Assembly: GCA_021781255.1 (NCBI GenBank)
Contig: JAJXXG010001320.1
Span: 1-15,511, forward strand
Reading direction: 5' to 3'
Origin: Acidobacteriota bacterium
Lineage (GTDB): Bacteria; Acidobacteriota; Terriglobia; Terriglobales; Acidobacteriaceae
DNA length: 15,511 nt
In this document: piece by piece, positions 9,385 to 15,511 of the stretch
Layout: each line of letters starts with the position of its first letter
Position numbering within the stretch: the first letter of the stretch is position 1
Made by a program: the position numbers and the translations under genes
The notes under the pieces: generated by a model
Database searches by the model: none
Told to the model about the DNA's origin: nothing
Seen by the model: the letters and a program-made list of their open reading frames with translations, nothing else

Positions 9385-10185
9385 TCAGGCAGTCTTCGTC
9401 GGCCGCGTATACCACCCGAAGGCCAGCGTCCCCATGGCAATCAGCCCGAGCATGGCCAGCCATGCGAGTCCGGCCAGGATCCAGACAAGCTGCTCGCGCG
9501 CTTCCACCTCGCGCAGCGAACGGCCCGCCAGCACAAAGCCGGGATGCACTCCGCTGACCCGCATCACCACCGCCGCAATGCGAACCGGCCCGGCCGAGCT
9601 GCGCACCGGCTGCCAGCTCACGCGCTCCTCCCCATGCACGCGTACATAATCGAAGACGCCGCCGGGCGGGGCGGGGACACTGCCATTCAGAGTTGCCTGC
9701 GAGGCGAGCGGCCGGCCCTGATCGTCATACACAATCACGAACGGCGCAAGGCTGCGCGCCATGTCGATGGACGCCCCAGGAACTGCTTCGGCGGGCGTCG
9801 CTCCCTGTTCCAGCCGGGCCGTCAGGTCCCCGGCAAGTTGCACCTGCGGATCGTTCGCGCCCAGGCGCAGCACCTGTTGCGGAATGGCGTAAAGCGCCAG
9901 CGCCAGCACCGTTGAAATGCCGGCCAGTACGGCGGCGTTGAAGAGCAGGGCAGGGCGGGCAAGCGATTCACGCAGCATGGTCAGATGCTCCCTTGCAAGT
10001 GAAATCAGAAGGTCCCGAAAGACGAGCGGAATGAAGGCTCGTTGCGAAAGTGTGCGGTCGCGCAGTGCATCGCCAAAGGCCTGTTGCATCAGCGGCGCGT
10101 ACGCCTCGCGAAAGCGCGCCGGATACAGCCGCAGCGCAAATCCGTAAACCGCCTCCAGCCGCGTATTCGCAAAACGCCCCTTCAT
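9385..10185 (-). CDS. Two-pass membrane protein with extracytoplasmic sensor-like region, padR partner
   Basis: A 266-residue protein not assigned to a named family. It starts with a cytoplasmic segment containing LRLYPARFREAYAPLMQQAF (19-38), a basic-aromatic motif I associate with PadR-linked membrane proteins of acidobacteria. TM1 is about 79-101 and TM2 about 233-257. The 130-residue loop between them contains FVIVYDDQGRPLASQATLNG, WQPVRSSAGPVRIAAVV and FVLAGRSLREVEARE, which resembles the extracytoplasmic sensor of some two-component kinases. No kinase or other output domain follows. The start is ATG 10185, overlapping the padR TGA by one base (TGATG), with GGGAGG six bases before it; a GTG one codon earlier (10188) is the alternative. 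It is translationally coupled to padR, so it probably acts with or is controlled by PadR. Confidence 0.75.
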   Translation of the reverse strand: MKGRFANTRLEAVYGFALRLYPARFREAYAPLMQQAFGDALRDRTLSQRAFIPLVFRDLLISLAREHLTMLRESLARPALLFNAAVLAGISTVLALALYAIPQQVLRLGANDPQVQLAGDLTARLEQGATPAEAVPGASIDMARSLAPFVIVYDDQGRPLASQATLNGSVPAPPGGVFDYVRVHGEERVSWQPVRSSAGPVRIAAVVMRVSGVHPGFVLAGRSLREVEAREQLVWILAGLAWLAMLGLIAMGTLAFGWYTRPTKTA

Positions 10186-10526
10186 CACCGGCCTCCCTGC
10201 GGCAGCAGCCCCAGCGATCTCGCCTTCTTGACCGCGGCGTTCATGCGCTGCGCTTCAGCGGCCAGCGTGGCGCGTCCCAGCCCCGTCAGCCGGTAGTAGC
10301 GCCGCCGCTCGTCGTCTGAAATGCCCGACTCCTTCACCAGCCCGTCGCGCATCATCCGGTCCAGCGAGCCGTAAAGCGTGCCCGGCCCCATCAGAACGCC
10401 GCCACCCTCCGGCGCGCGGGCGTCCTTCATCATGGCGTAGCCGTGTTTGTCGCCCTCGGCCAGCGAGAGCAGGATGGCGAAAACAGCGGATGTGAGCGGT
10501 GTCGCCGGTGCGGTTCCACTTGCCAT
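10185..10526 (-). CDS. PadR family transcriptional regulator
   Basis: A 113-residue winged-helix regulator. The pattern is that of PadR: an N-terminal AVFAILLSLAEGDKHGYAMMKD helix pair, a turn with MGPGTLYGSLDRMMRDGLV (recognition helix, 46-64), the wing ESGISDDERRRYYRLTGLGR, and a C-terminal dimerisation helix (LAAEAQRMNAAVKKA). It is short, without the long C-terminal helical domain of Vir-type members (subgroup 2 size). It usually represses its own operon; here the operon is padR plus the overlapping membrane protein. No Shine-Dalgarno sequence precedes the ATG at 10526, and an AT-rich, repeat-containing region lies directly upstream, so it may be translated from a leaderless mRNA. Confidence 0.93.
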   Translation of the reverse strand: MASGTAPATPLTSAVFAILLSLAEGDKHGYAMMKDARAPEGGGVLMGPGTLYGSLDRMMRDGLVKESGISDDERRRYYRLTGLGRATLAAEAQRMNAAVKKARSLGLLPQGGR

Positions 10527-10532
10527 GGAAGA

Positions 10533-10562
10533 AATATATATCCATTACGGATATATCCGCAA
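10533..10562 (-). promoter_or_regulatory. Putative padR promoter and autoregulatory operator
   Basis: The minus strand reads two direct copies of GGATATAT (10551-10558 and 10536-10543), 15 bases apart. The upstream copy is completed to the palindrome GGATATATCC. Candidate promoter hexamers are TTGCGG (10557-10562) and TATATT (10533-10538), with an 18-base spacer. The repeats lie between or over these hexamers, where a repressor would block polymerase. The -10 is only 6 bases from the start codon, suggesting a leaderless transcript. It is very AT-rich in a GC-rich setting. The operator role is inferred. Confidence 0.55.
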
Positions 10563-10590
10563 CAGGAATATTAAAAATCTGAGAGAATTT

Positions 10591-11972
10591 CTACTGCCCC
10601 TCCGGCTTCAGCACCGGCGCGCGCAGCGGGTTGGTCTGGATCTCGATCCGCGTGTCCTTCGGGAACACGACGTCGCTCCCCGAGCGCAGGAAATTCTCAT
10701 AGAACGAAAGCCCTGCCGCGTAGAAGCCGATTCCCGCAGCAAGGTTGCGATCGCCCCCATGCCCACAATGCGCCCCGCCAGTCCAAAGCCGTTCGAGGCC
10801 ACGCCGGTCTGCGCCGTGATGTTGCCATCCGTGTCCAGCGCGCGCCCGGCCAGCATCGTCAGCAGCAGCGGCGCCACCGCGCTCGACCGGTTGCGCGGAG
10901 TGATCGTGCCCTCGGCGTCCAGGGACAGGTCCTGCGTCTTTTCCGTCGCGGCTCCGGCCAGCGAGCCCTGCACCTGCCGGTTATAGCCCTCGGGAAAGCG
11001 CACCTGCTGGAAGGTGAAGCGCAGCTTGCCGTTCCGCCCAAAGGAGCGCGCCGCCTTTGCCGACGCCACCTTGCCAATCAGCGTGGAACCCTGCGGCACC
11101 ACAAGCTGCTTGTCCTTGTCGAAGACCGGCTCGATCACCAGCGCCTGCACCGCGTCGCCAGGCTTCGCGGTGGCAGAGGTCAGGTCGCGCGTCAGCAGCG
11201 CGTTCACCGCCCACGTCTCAGGATTGCTGCTGGACGGCACGGTTGGGGCCGCCGTCGCGGTCGCATGAGGAGCCGGATCCGGCACTGTCAATGGCGCCGT
11301 CAGTTCAAACGACCACGCCGTGTGCGCCTCGATGCGTTCGGGGTGGTACGGCAACTGGTGATAGAGCAGTTGCAGCGCGCGGTCGCCCTTGCCCGGCGCG
11401 GTAAAGTATGCCAGGCGATCGTGAAGGTTGCTCTTCGCCTGCGCCCAATGGCGCGCAATAAACGATTTCTTCGGTGTCACGCCCGGTGCAGTCAAATGCA
11501 GCACCGGAGCGCCGTTGGCCGCCGCGGCGGCGGAGATCGCCAGCCGATTTCCCGTGAGCATCAGCTCGTCAAAGCGCACCTGCGGCTTGTGGAACGGCGT
11601 GAAGTCGCCCATCAGCCGCGCATGCCAGCGGGCCTTTCTGTCCGGCTGCAGAGACACCACTTCGCCGTGAAGCAGTGTGTTCTCCGGCACGGCCAGCCTG
11701 CCATCGGAATAAATCGGGTGCAGCAGCCTTCCCTCAATCGCCTCGCCCGCCTTCATCGGGTAGTGGCGGGTAACTTCCACCTGCAGGCTGGTGCCCTGGG
11801 GTAGCACGGCCTCGGCCGGGGGCAGAGCAGCATGGCTCTGGCTCTGCGCGGCCGGGGCCGCAGGCCGGGCCGGCGGGCGCTGCTTCAGCGTCTGCGCGCC
11901 CGCCAGCGCCGCAACCGCGAGCGCAGAGGATGCCAGTACGTGGAAGTACCTGCTGCCTGGGCCGGAATGCAT
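10591..11972 (-). CDS. Secreted two-repeat protein of unknown function, frameshifted near the C terminus
   Basis: A protein of about 460 residues with an N-terminal signal-peptide-like segment (about 1-26, HVLASSALAVAALAGA), then a Pro/Ala-rich linker. It has two related repeats, about 62-137 and 255-330. Both follow the pattern [LV]TR...G-[DE]-A-[VI]...P[VI][FY]-D-[GK]-x-L-x-VP-x-x-[ST]-[TL]-L-x-G-x-V, ending in QVRF, with a proline-rich linker between. The C-terminal region is hydrophobic, with LLLTMLAGRAL and GLAGRIVGMGAIAT. The reading frame shifts by one base at about 10741: the annotated frame then gives an Arg/Ser-rich tail to a stop at 10608, while the other frame gives a natural-looking end (AAGIGFYAAGLSFYENFL, DVVFPKDTRIEIQT) with stop TAG at 10591. 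I therefore set the end at 10591. AGGAG precedes the ATG. The function is not recognised; the two repeats and the FPKDTRIEI ending are reminiscent of VirB10/TrbI-type domains, a weak comparison. Confidence 0.7.
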
Positions 11973-11994
11973 GGGGAAGTCTCCTGCGGGACTG

Positions 11995-12000
11995 ATTCTA
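11995..12000 (-). promoter_or_regulatory. Putative -10 element of the two-repeat secreted protein gene
   Basis: TAGAAT (five of six -10 positions) on the minus strand lies 22 bases upstream of the ATG at 11972, with the AGGAG binding site between. This would give a short leader. No convincing -35 hexamer is seen at 16-18 bases. Confidence 0.4.
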
Positions 12001-12036
12001 CAGTCTAAGACGCAAACATCGCATCAACGCGAGCGT

Positions 12037-12624
12037 TCATTGGCCGGAAGGCTGAGCGCGCAACAAGGCGACCTCGCGGTTCAGCGCATCGAGCTGGGCC
12101 AACAACTCGGTGTGGCGCTTGTCGGCCACTGAGGGCTCGAACGCCTCCACGTAGAATGTGCCGTTTGGCTCCAGTTCGCAGCGGTGGACCTGGTGAAAGC
12201 CTTCAAACCCCTGCCGGTGAACCACCTCCAGCAGCTCCTCGCGCGTCAGCGCCTCGCGGTCCAGCGCTTTCTTGTCGATTTGCCCGTTGTGAATCAGCAC
12301 CGTCGCCCGGCCTTCCAGCGCGCGCGTCAGCTTGCGCGAGCGGAAGAGGACGCGCACCAGAAGCCAGTTGATGGCCAGGAGGCCGAAGGCTCCGATCACG
12401 CCGCCGGTCACCGAGTTGTCGTCACCGATGATGGCGTTCTGCACTGTGTTTGAGAGTGACAGCAAAACAACCAGGTCAAAGGGGTTCAGTTGCGCCAGCT
12501 CCCGCTTGCCAAACAGGCGCAGCAGCAGCACCAGAGCCAGGTAGACGATGAATGGCCGCAGCAGCTTCTCAGCGACGGGAAGCGGCAAATGAAACATGTG
12601 GTCGAGAATGGGCGAGAGCATCAT
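12037..12624 (-). CDS. DUF421/YetF family membrane protein
   Basis: A 195-residue inner-membrane protein of the DUF421 (YetF) family. The family signature GKRELAQLNPFDLVVLLSLS then NTVQNAIIGDDNSVTGG spans about 39-75. Three hydrophobic segments (about 21-37, 49-62, 74-93) precede a cytoplasmic part with ATVLIHNGQIDKKALDREAL, the family's C-terminal domain. A short leucine-rich, charged helix (about 165-190) ends it and may form a coiled coil. The start is uncertain: I use ATG 12624; other in-frame starts are TTG 12651 and ATGs 12636, 12621 and 12597, none with a good ribosome binding site. The biochemical role of this family is not established here. It lies 64 bases before the two-repeat protein on the same strand. 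Confidence 0.9.
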   Translation of the reverse strand: MMLSPILDHMFHLPLPVAEKLLRPFIVYLALVLLLRLFGKRELAQLNPFDLVVLLSLSNTVQNAIIGDDNSVTGGVIGAFGLLAINWLLVRVLFRSRKLTRALEGRATVLIHNGQIDKKALDREALTREELLEVVHRQGFEGFHQVHRCELEPNGTFYVEAFEPSVADKRHTELLAQLDALNREVALLRAQPSGQ

Positions 12625-12725
12625 GGAACCGAGCATACGGCCCCGGCGCAAGCTTTTCCAGCGTCACGATTGTCCGGCGGCGCAAAGCAGCGCGGTTGCC
12701 CTGATTGCTCATCCGTTCTGGCGCT

Positions 12726-12749
12726 GCGGCAGCGTGCCCATGCTGCCGC
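12726..12749 (-). terminator. Strong hairpin downstream of the secreted unknown protein
   Basis: GCGGCAGC (12726-12733) and GCTGCCGC (12742-12749) form a perfect 8-base stem, extended by a G-T and a T-A pair to a four-base loop. It begins 21 bases past the TAG at 12770. No T-tract follows on the minus strand, so termination is likely only if this organism uses T-poor terminators. Confidence 0.45.
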
Positions 12750-12769
12750 CTGCCCTGTTGCCGCGCCTG

Positions 12770-13969
12770 CTACTTTCCGCCCGCCAGTTGGTAATTCTTG
12801 TACTCGGAGGTAAACAGCGTGCAGCGCGTGCTGTAAGCCCCCGCGCCGGAATCCCCGTTGGGAACCACCTCCGTGTTGATGACCGTCTTCACCGGCACAA
12901 TCAGCGTCTGGTCGCCCACCTTTACCGGCCCATAATCGACGCGCGTGTCCAACTGGTGCACAACATCGGATGGCTTCAGTTCCGCCATCGTAATCATGCG
13001 CACCACAATGCCCGTCGCCGGCTCAATGAAGAGCTGACCGTGGTAAGGCGCAGTCGCCTTGTAGTTGTGCCAATCGGTGTTCGATTGCATATTCCCCGCC
13101 ACGCCGCCTGTGCCGTTGCCGCCACCGCCCATGGTGGACGCGGTGGTGGCCGTGTAGAACCGTGCAATTCCAGCCTGGGTGACATCCGGAAAGCAGCACA
13201 CATTCAGCGCCATGCGCGACTTCTTCTTGGGGACCGTGAAGGAATAGACGGCCGTCTGCTTGCCGTTCACCATTTCCCAGCGCAGCCACTGGATGCTGCC
13301 CGCGGCCCGCGCCTCCTGCAGCACCACGCCCAGGCTCGGGTCAGGTTCCTGCAGCGCGATCATCCGGTTCGCTCCCCACGGAGTCTTGTCCTTCACCGCA
13401 GGCATCTTCTCGGCTCCCTGCGCGCTGGCAACCTGCGCCTCCGTCGAGTTGATGTAGTGTACAAACGCGGCCGGATTGGAGAAGCCCGCCGTGGTCACCA
13501 CTTCGGTTGCGCTTCCCTTCACGCCCGAGCTGGGCGCGACGGCCTCCACGTTGTCCTGAAAGCGAAGCGTCGTCTTGGTTGCCGTCAGGCTGGGCAGTTG
13601 CTGATAGGTCTTTGTAACGTAAGCCGCCGCCTTGCCAAGAATCGCCTGCTGCGCTGCCGCATCCGGGGCGGGCGTTGAGGGCAGGTCCGCGGCCGGAGGG
13701 GCAAGGTTTGCGCTCCGCGCCTCCTGCACGTAAATCTGCTCCGTCGACAACGGGCCGGGCACGTAAGTCACCAGGCTGTTCATCGTCGCAACGGTCAGCT
13801 CTTCGCTCAGTTCCACCTGCTTCAGCGCGGTGGCCACGTCCGCATCCGACTTCTTGGCCTCCTGCATCGAGTGCAGCATGTCCTCCAGCTGTCCCACGGT
13901 GATTTTCTTGGCGCACCACGCAGGCGCAGCCCAGAGCACGACTATCAATAACCATCCCAACCGCTTCAT
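12770..13969 (-). CDS. Secreted protein of unknown function
   Basis: A 399-residue exported protein. Residues 1-19 (MKRLGWLLIVVLWAAPAWC) are a signal peptide; the sequence before Cys19 does not match a lipobox well. The next region (about 21-125) is helical and rich in Ala, Glu and Gln. The C-terminal half is strand-rich: WLRWEMVNGKQTAVYSF (228-244), a glycine-rich linker at about 280-292, then YHGQLFIEPATGIVVRMI (309-326), DTRVDYGPVKVGDQTLIVPV (341-360) and YSTRCTLFTSEYKNYQ. The YHGQLFIEPATG stretch is reminiscent of LolA/RseB-like lipoprotein-binding folds, a weak resemblance. I start at 13969, with AAGG and GGAGG before it; the 134 upstream in-frame codons lack coding character. Cys257, Cys258 and Cys383 are the other cysteines. 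Probably periplasmic. Confidence 0.8.
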   Translation of the reverse strand: MKRLGWLLIVVLWAAPAWCAKKITVGQLEDMLHSMQEAKKSDADVATALKQVELSEELTVATMNSLVTYVPGPLSTEQIYVQEARSANLAPPAADLPSTPAPDAAAQQAILGKAAAYVTKTYQQLPSLTATKTTLRFQDNVEAVAPSSGVKGSATEVVTTAGFSNPAAFVHYINSTEAQVASAQGAEKMPAVKDKTPWGANRMIALQEPDPSLGVVLQEARAAGSIQWLRWEMVNGKQTAVYSFTVPKKKSRMALNVCCFPDVTQAGIARFYTATTASTMGGGGNGTGGVAGNMQSNTDWHNYKATAPYHGQLFIEPATGIVVRMITMAELKPSDVVHQLDTRVDYGPVKVGDQTLIVPVKTVINTEVVPNGDSGAGAYSTRCTLFTSEYKNYQLAGGK

Positions 13970-14003
13970 TTTGCCTTTTCCTCCGGAGTGCGGGTGCGCG
14001 GCG

Positions 14004-14012
14004 ATTCTACCA
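14004..14012 (-). promoter_or_regulatory. Extended -10 element of the secreted unknown gene
   Basis: Minus-strand TGGTAGAAT (14004-14012) is TGn plus a hexamer with five of six -10 positions. It ends 34 bases before the ATG at 13969, and the GGAGG binding site lies between. No clear -35 is visible. Confidence 0.5.
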
Positions 14013-14224
14013 GCCGGCCATCGCGTGCTCATGTGACGGCTTCCACAGGCCTGCCCTCTCGCGCTCCTCTTGTTCGTATGACGGAAAGCCCCGCCAAAAA
14101 GCCGAAGAAAATGCAGGAAAAGCCTTTTTCCAGGCCCAAACCGGCTGGAAGCGCGCGAACGGTCCGCAAAGCCCCCGCCGCAGGCCGGAGCATTCGCAAT
14201 CAGCCGGTTCCTGCCGCGCTTCTC

Positions 14225-14233
14225 TGCTACAGT
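14225..14233 (+). promoter_or_regulatory. Extended -10 element of manA
   Basis: TGCTACAGT (14225-14233) closely resembles the TGCTACACT before the amidohydrolase gene. It would start transcription near 14240, giving a leader of about 40 bases before ATG 14280. This argues against the GTG/ATG codons at 14232-14235, which would lie inside the promoter. Confidence 0.45.
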
Positions 14234-14279
14234 GATGTTGTCAGCCCTCGTTTCTCCCCGGTTTCGAGCGCATTTCACG

Positions 14280-15314
14280 ATGGCAAAGTTCTCTTTTTTC
14301 CGGAAGAAAACCGCTGTCCGCCCCGCGGGTAGCGGGCCGTCTGCCTTTGCCGAGCTTACGCCTTTTCGCATCGAGCCAAAGTTCGTCGCCCGTGTCTGGG
14401 GCTACACCGACCTGCGCCCCTGGTATGAAATCATCGCCCAGGGCGACCCCATCGGCGAGGTCTGGCTCACCGGCGACGAATGTGTGATTGCCACCGGCTC
14501 GCATGCCGGCCAGAAGCTGGGTAAGCTCTTCCGCGAAGCGCCCGAGGCCCTGCTCGGCAAGGCCGCTCCATCCAGCGACTCGCCCCTGCTCATCAAAGTC
14601 ATCTTTGCCCGCGAGAAACTCAGCGTCCAGGTGCACCCCGACGACTGGCTCGCGCAGAAGTACGGCCACCCCCGCGGCAAAACCGAGTGCTGGTATGCGC
14701 TCTCCGCCGAGCCGGGCGCGCAGGTGGCCGCCGGCCTCAAGCCCGGCGTCACTCTGGATCAGGTCAGGGCCGGCATCAAGCACGGTACCCTCGAAGACAG
14801 CCTCAACGTCCTCCCCGTCGCCGCCGGAGACATGATCTTCGTCGATGCAGGCACCGTCCACGCCATCTGGCCGGGCTCCATCCTGCTGGAGGCACAACAG
14901 AACTGCGACCTCACCTACCGCATGTACGACTACGGCCGCCCCCGCGAGCTGCACATCGAAAAATCCCTCGAGGCCACCCGCCTCGTCACCCGCGCCGGCA
15001 AGGTGCCGCCCAGGGTGCTTTCTGACCGTTCCATCCTTGTGGATGAGGACTACTTTTGCGTCGAGCGCATCCCCGTCATGACCAGCCGTACAAGCACCAG
15101 CCTGCGCGGCACGGGCGAGTCGGTGCCTGGCCTGGCCTATCTGTTCGCGGCCAAGGGCGCTGGCCGCCTCGCAAGCTCCGGCTTTGAATCCCTCGATCTG
15201 CCCGAGAGGGGCATCGTCGCCGTTCCTGCATCCTCGCCCATCTTCGCCATTCAGGATCTCGGCGGCCTCGATCTCATCCGTATCACGCCGCGCTGGCCCG
15301 GCGTCACGGGCTGA
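14280..15314 (+). CDS. manA: Type I mannose-6-phosphate isomerase
   Basis: A 344-residue zinc enzyme that interconverts mannose 6-phosphate and fructose 6-phosphate in the cytosol, feeding GDP-mannose and envelope sugars. The zinc-binding residues are in place: SVQVHPDD (Gln117, His119), KTECWY (Glu136) and DAGTVHAI (His194). The LLEAQQNCDLTYRMYDYGRP block (202-221) is the family signature. About 340 residues is the size of the short, Bacillus ManA-like enzymes. I start at ATG 14280, because the -10 element lies at 14225-14233. The ribosome binding site is poor (GAGCG). The first 25 residues are basic and variable, so an internal start is possible, but no other ATG is near. No mannose transport gene is adjacent. 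Confidence 0.9.
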   Translation: MAKFSFFRKKTAVRPAGSGPSAFAELTPFRIEPKFVARVWGYTDLRPWYEIIAQGDPIGEVWLTGDECVIATGSHAGQKLGKLFREAPEALLGKAAPSSDSPLLIKVIFAREKLSVQVHPDDWLAQKYGHPRGKTECWYALSAEPGAQVAAGLKPGVTLDQVRAGIKHGTLEDSLNVLPVAAGDMIFVDAGTVHAIWPGSILLEAQQNCDLTYRMYDYGRPRELHIEKSLEATRLVTRAGKVPPRVLSDRSILVDEDYFCVERIPVMTSRTSTSLRGTGESVPGLAYLFAAKGAGRLASSGFESLDLPERGIVAVPASSPIFAIQDLGGLDLIRITPRWPGVTG

Positions 15315-15337
15315 CGGCAGCCGACCCTCATCGCACA

Positions 15338-15352
15338 GGCGGCTGTTCCGCC
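15338..15352 (+). terminator. Short hairpin downstream of manA
   Basis: GGCGG (15338-15342), loop CTGTT and CCGCC (15348-15352) form a 5-base stem, 24 bases past the manA stop. No T-tract follows, so it is a weak candidate. Confidence 0.25.
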
Positions 15353-15437
15353 GGGCGTCGCATCCAAGCCAGAGAACGTCCCGGCCTATGACCGGCCCTG
15401 CGCGCCATCCTTACCCTCCCGGAGACTTTCAGGCACA

Positions 15438-15511
15438 ATGTATAGCGAGATGAGCTTCCGATTTGTACTACCCGACAATCTTCGCGGCGCCGTCGATGCG
15501 GCTGCCGCCGA
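15438..15511 (+). CDS. N-terminal fragment of an unidentified protein
   Basis: A plus-strand frame open to the right edge, starting MYSEMSFRFVLPDN and continuing LRGAVDAAAA. The start may be ATG 15438 (weak AGG four bases before) or the in-frame ATG 15450 (no binding site; a CACAAT -10-like word at 15434-15439 could make it leaderless). About 20-24 residues are too few to identify the product. It lies 123 bases after manA. Confidence 0.4.
   Translation, partial: MYSEMSFRFVLPDNLRGAVDAAAA

Larger units (their letters stand above)
13970..14279. other. 310-base divergent promoter region
   Basis: The gap separates the secreted unknown (minus) from manA (plus) and holds a promoter candidate for each. 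A plus-strand frame starting with ATG near 14078 encodes a very basic stretch (ESPAKKPKKMQEKPFSRPK). It has no ribosome binding site and runs into manA in another frame, so I do not call it. No hairpin or repeat stands out. Confidence 0.5.

Noticed and set aside
10741..10748. Programmed -1 frameshift in the two-repeat protein gene
   Set aside because: The local sequence GCAACCTTG has no X XXY YYZ slippery heptamer and no obvious downstream pseudoknot. A deletion or read error is simpler.
14078..14332. A basic ORF (ESPAKKPKKMQEKPF) that could resemble a histone-like protein
   Set aside because: It has no ribosome binding site, overlaps the manA promoter and start in another frame, and loses its Lys/Pro composition as it enters manA.

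Overview
The window looks like chromosomal DNA of an Acidobacteriota member, most likely class Terriglobia. The evidence is GC-rich coding sequence, tandem secreted beta-propeller lipoproteins, a secreted M13 metallopeptidase and amidohydrolase, a PadR regulator overlapping a small membrane protein, and secreted proteins of a type I associate with this phylum. The placement is inferred from gene content and style, because no rRNA is present. I see no tRNA, rRNA, CRISPR array, insertion sequence or phage gene.

Layout. Positions 1-2981 hold three tandem minus-strand genes for beta-propeller lipoproteins. The leftmost is only its first 20 codons. Positions 3300-5378 (minus) encode an M13/neprilysin-type endopeptidase, divergent from a secreted amidohydrolase at 5616-6938 (plus). 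Next on the plus strand come a small outer-membrane beta-barrel protein (7072-7689) and GMP synthase guaA (7780-9330). Positions 9385-10526 (minus) hold a padR regulator and an overlapping two-pass membrane protein with an extracytoplasmic sensor-like region. Positions 10591-13969 (minus) hold a secreted two-repeat protein with a frameshift near its C terminus, a DUF421/YetF-family membrane protein, and a secreted protein of unknown function. At 14280-15314 (plus) is a type I mannose-6-phosphate isomerase, and a new gene starts at about 15438 and runs off the end.

How the genes relate. Most of the products are exported (lipoproteins, periplasmic hydrolases, an outer-membrane barrel, secreted unknowns), so the region is cell-envelope rich, with two housekeeping enzymes (guaA, manA) set among them. 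Only padR and its partner are clearly translationally coupled. The other genes look singly transcribed, several with recognisable -10 elements (TACAAT, TGCTACACT, TGGTAGAAT, TGCTACAGT).

Most notable points: a one-base frameshift with a clearly readable downstream frame in the two-repeat protein; a conserved leader and a shared 12-base promoter element in the propeller array; a padR gene with a repeat-containing AT-rich operator and no ribosome binding site; and a sensor-like membrane protein with no output domain, coupled to PadR. Nothing here is a convincing new defence or mobile system.
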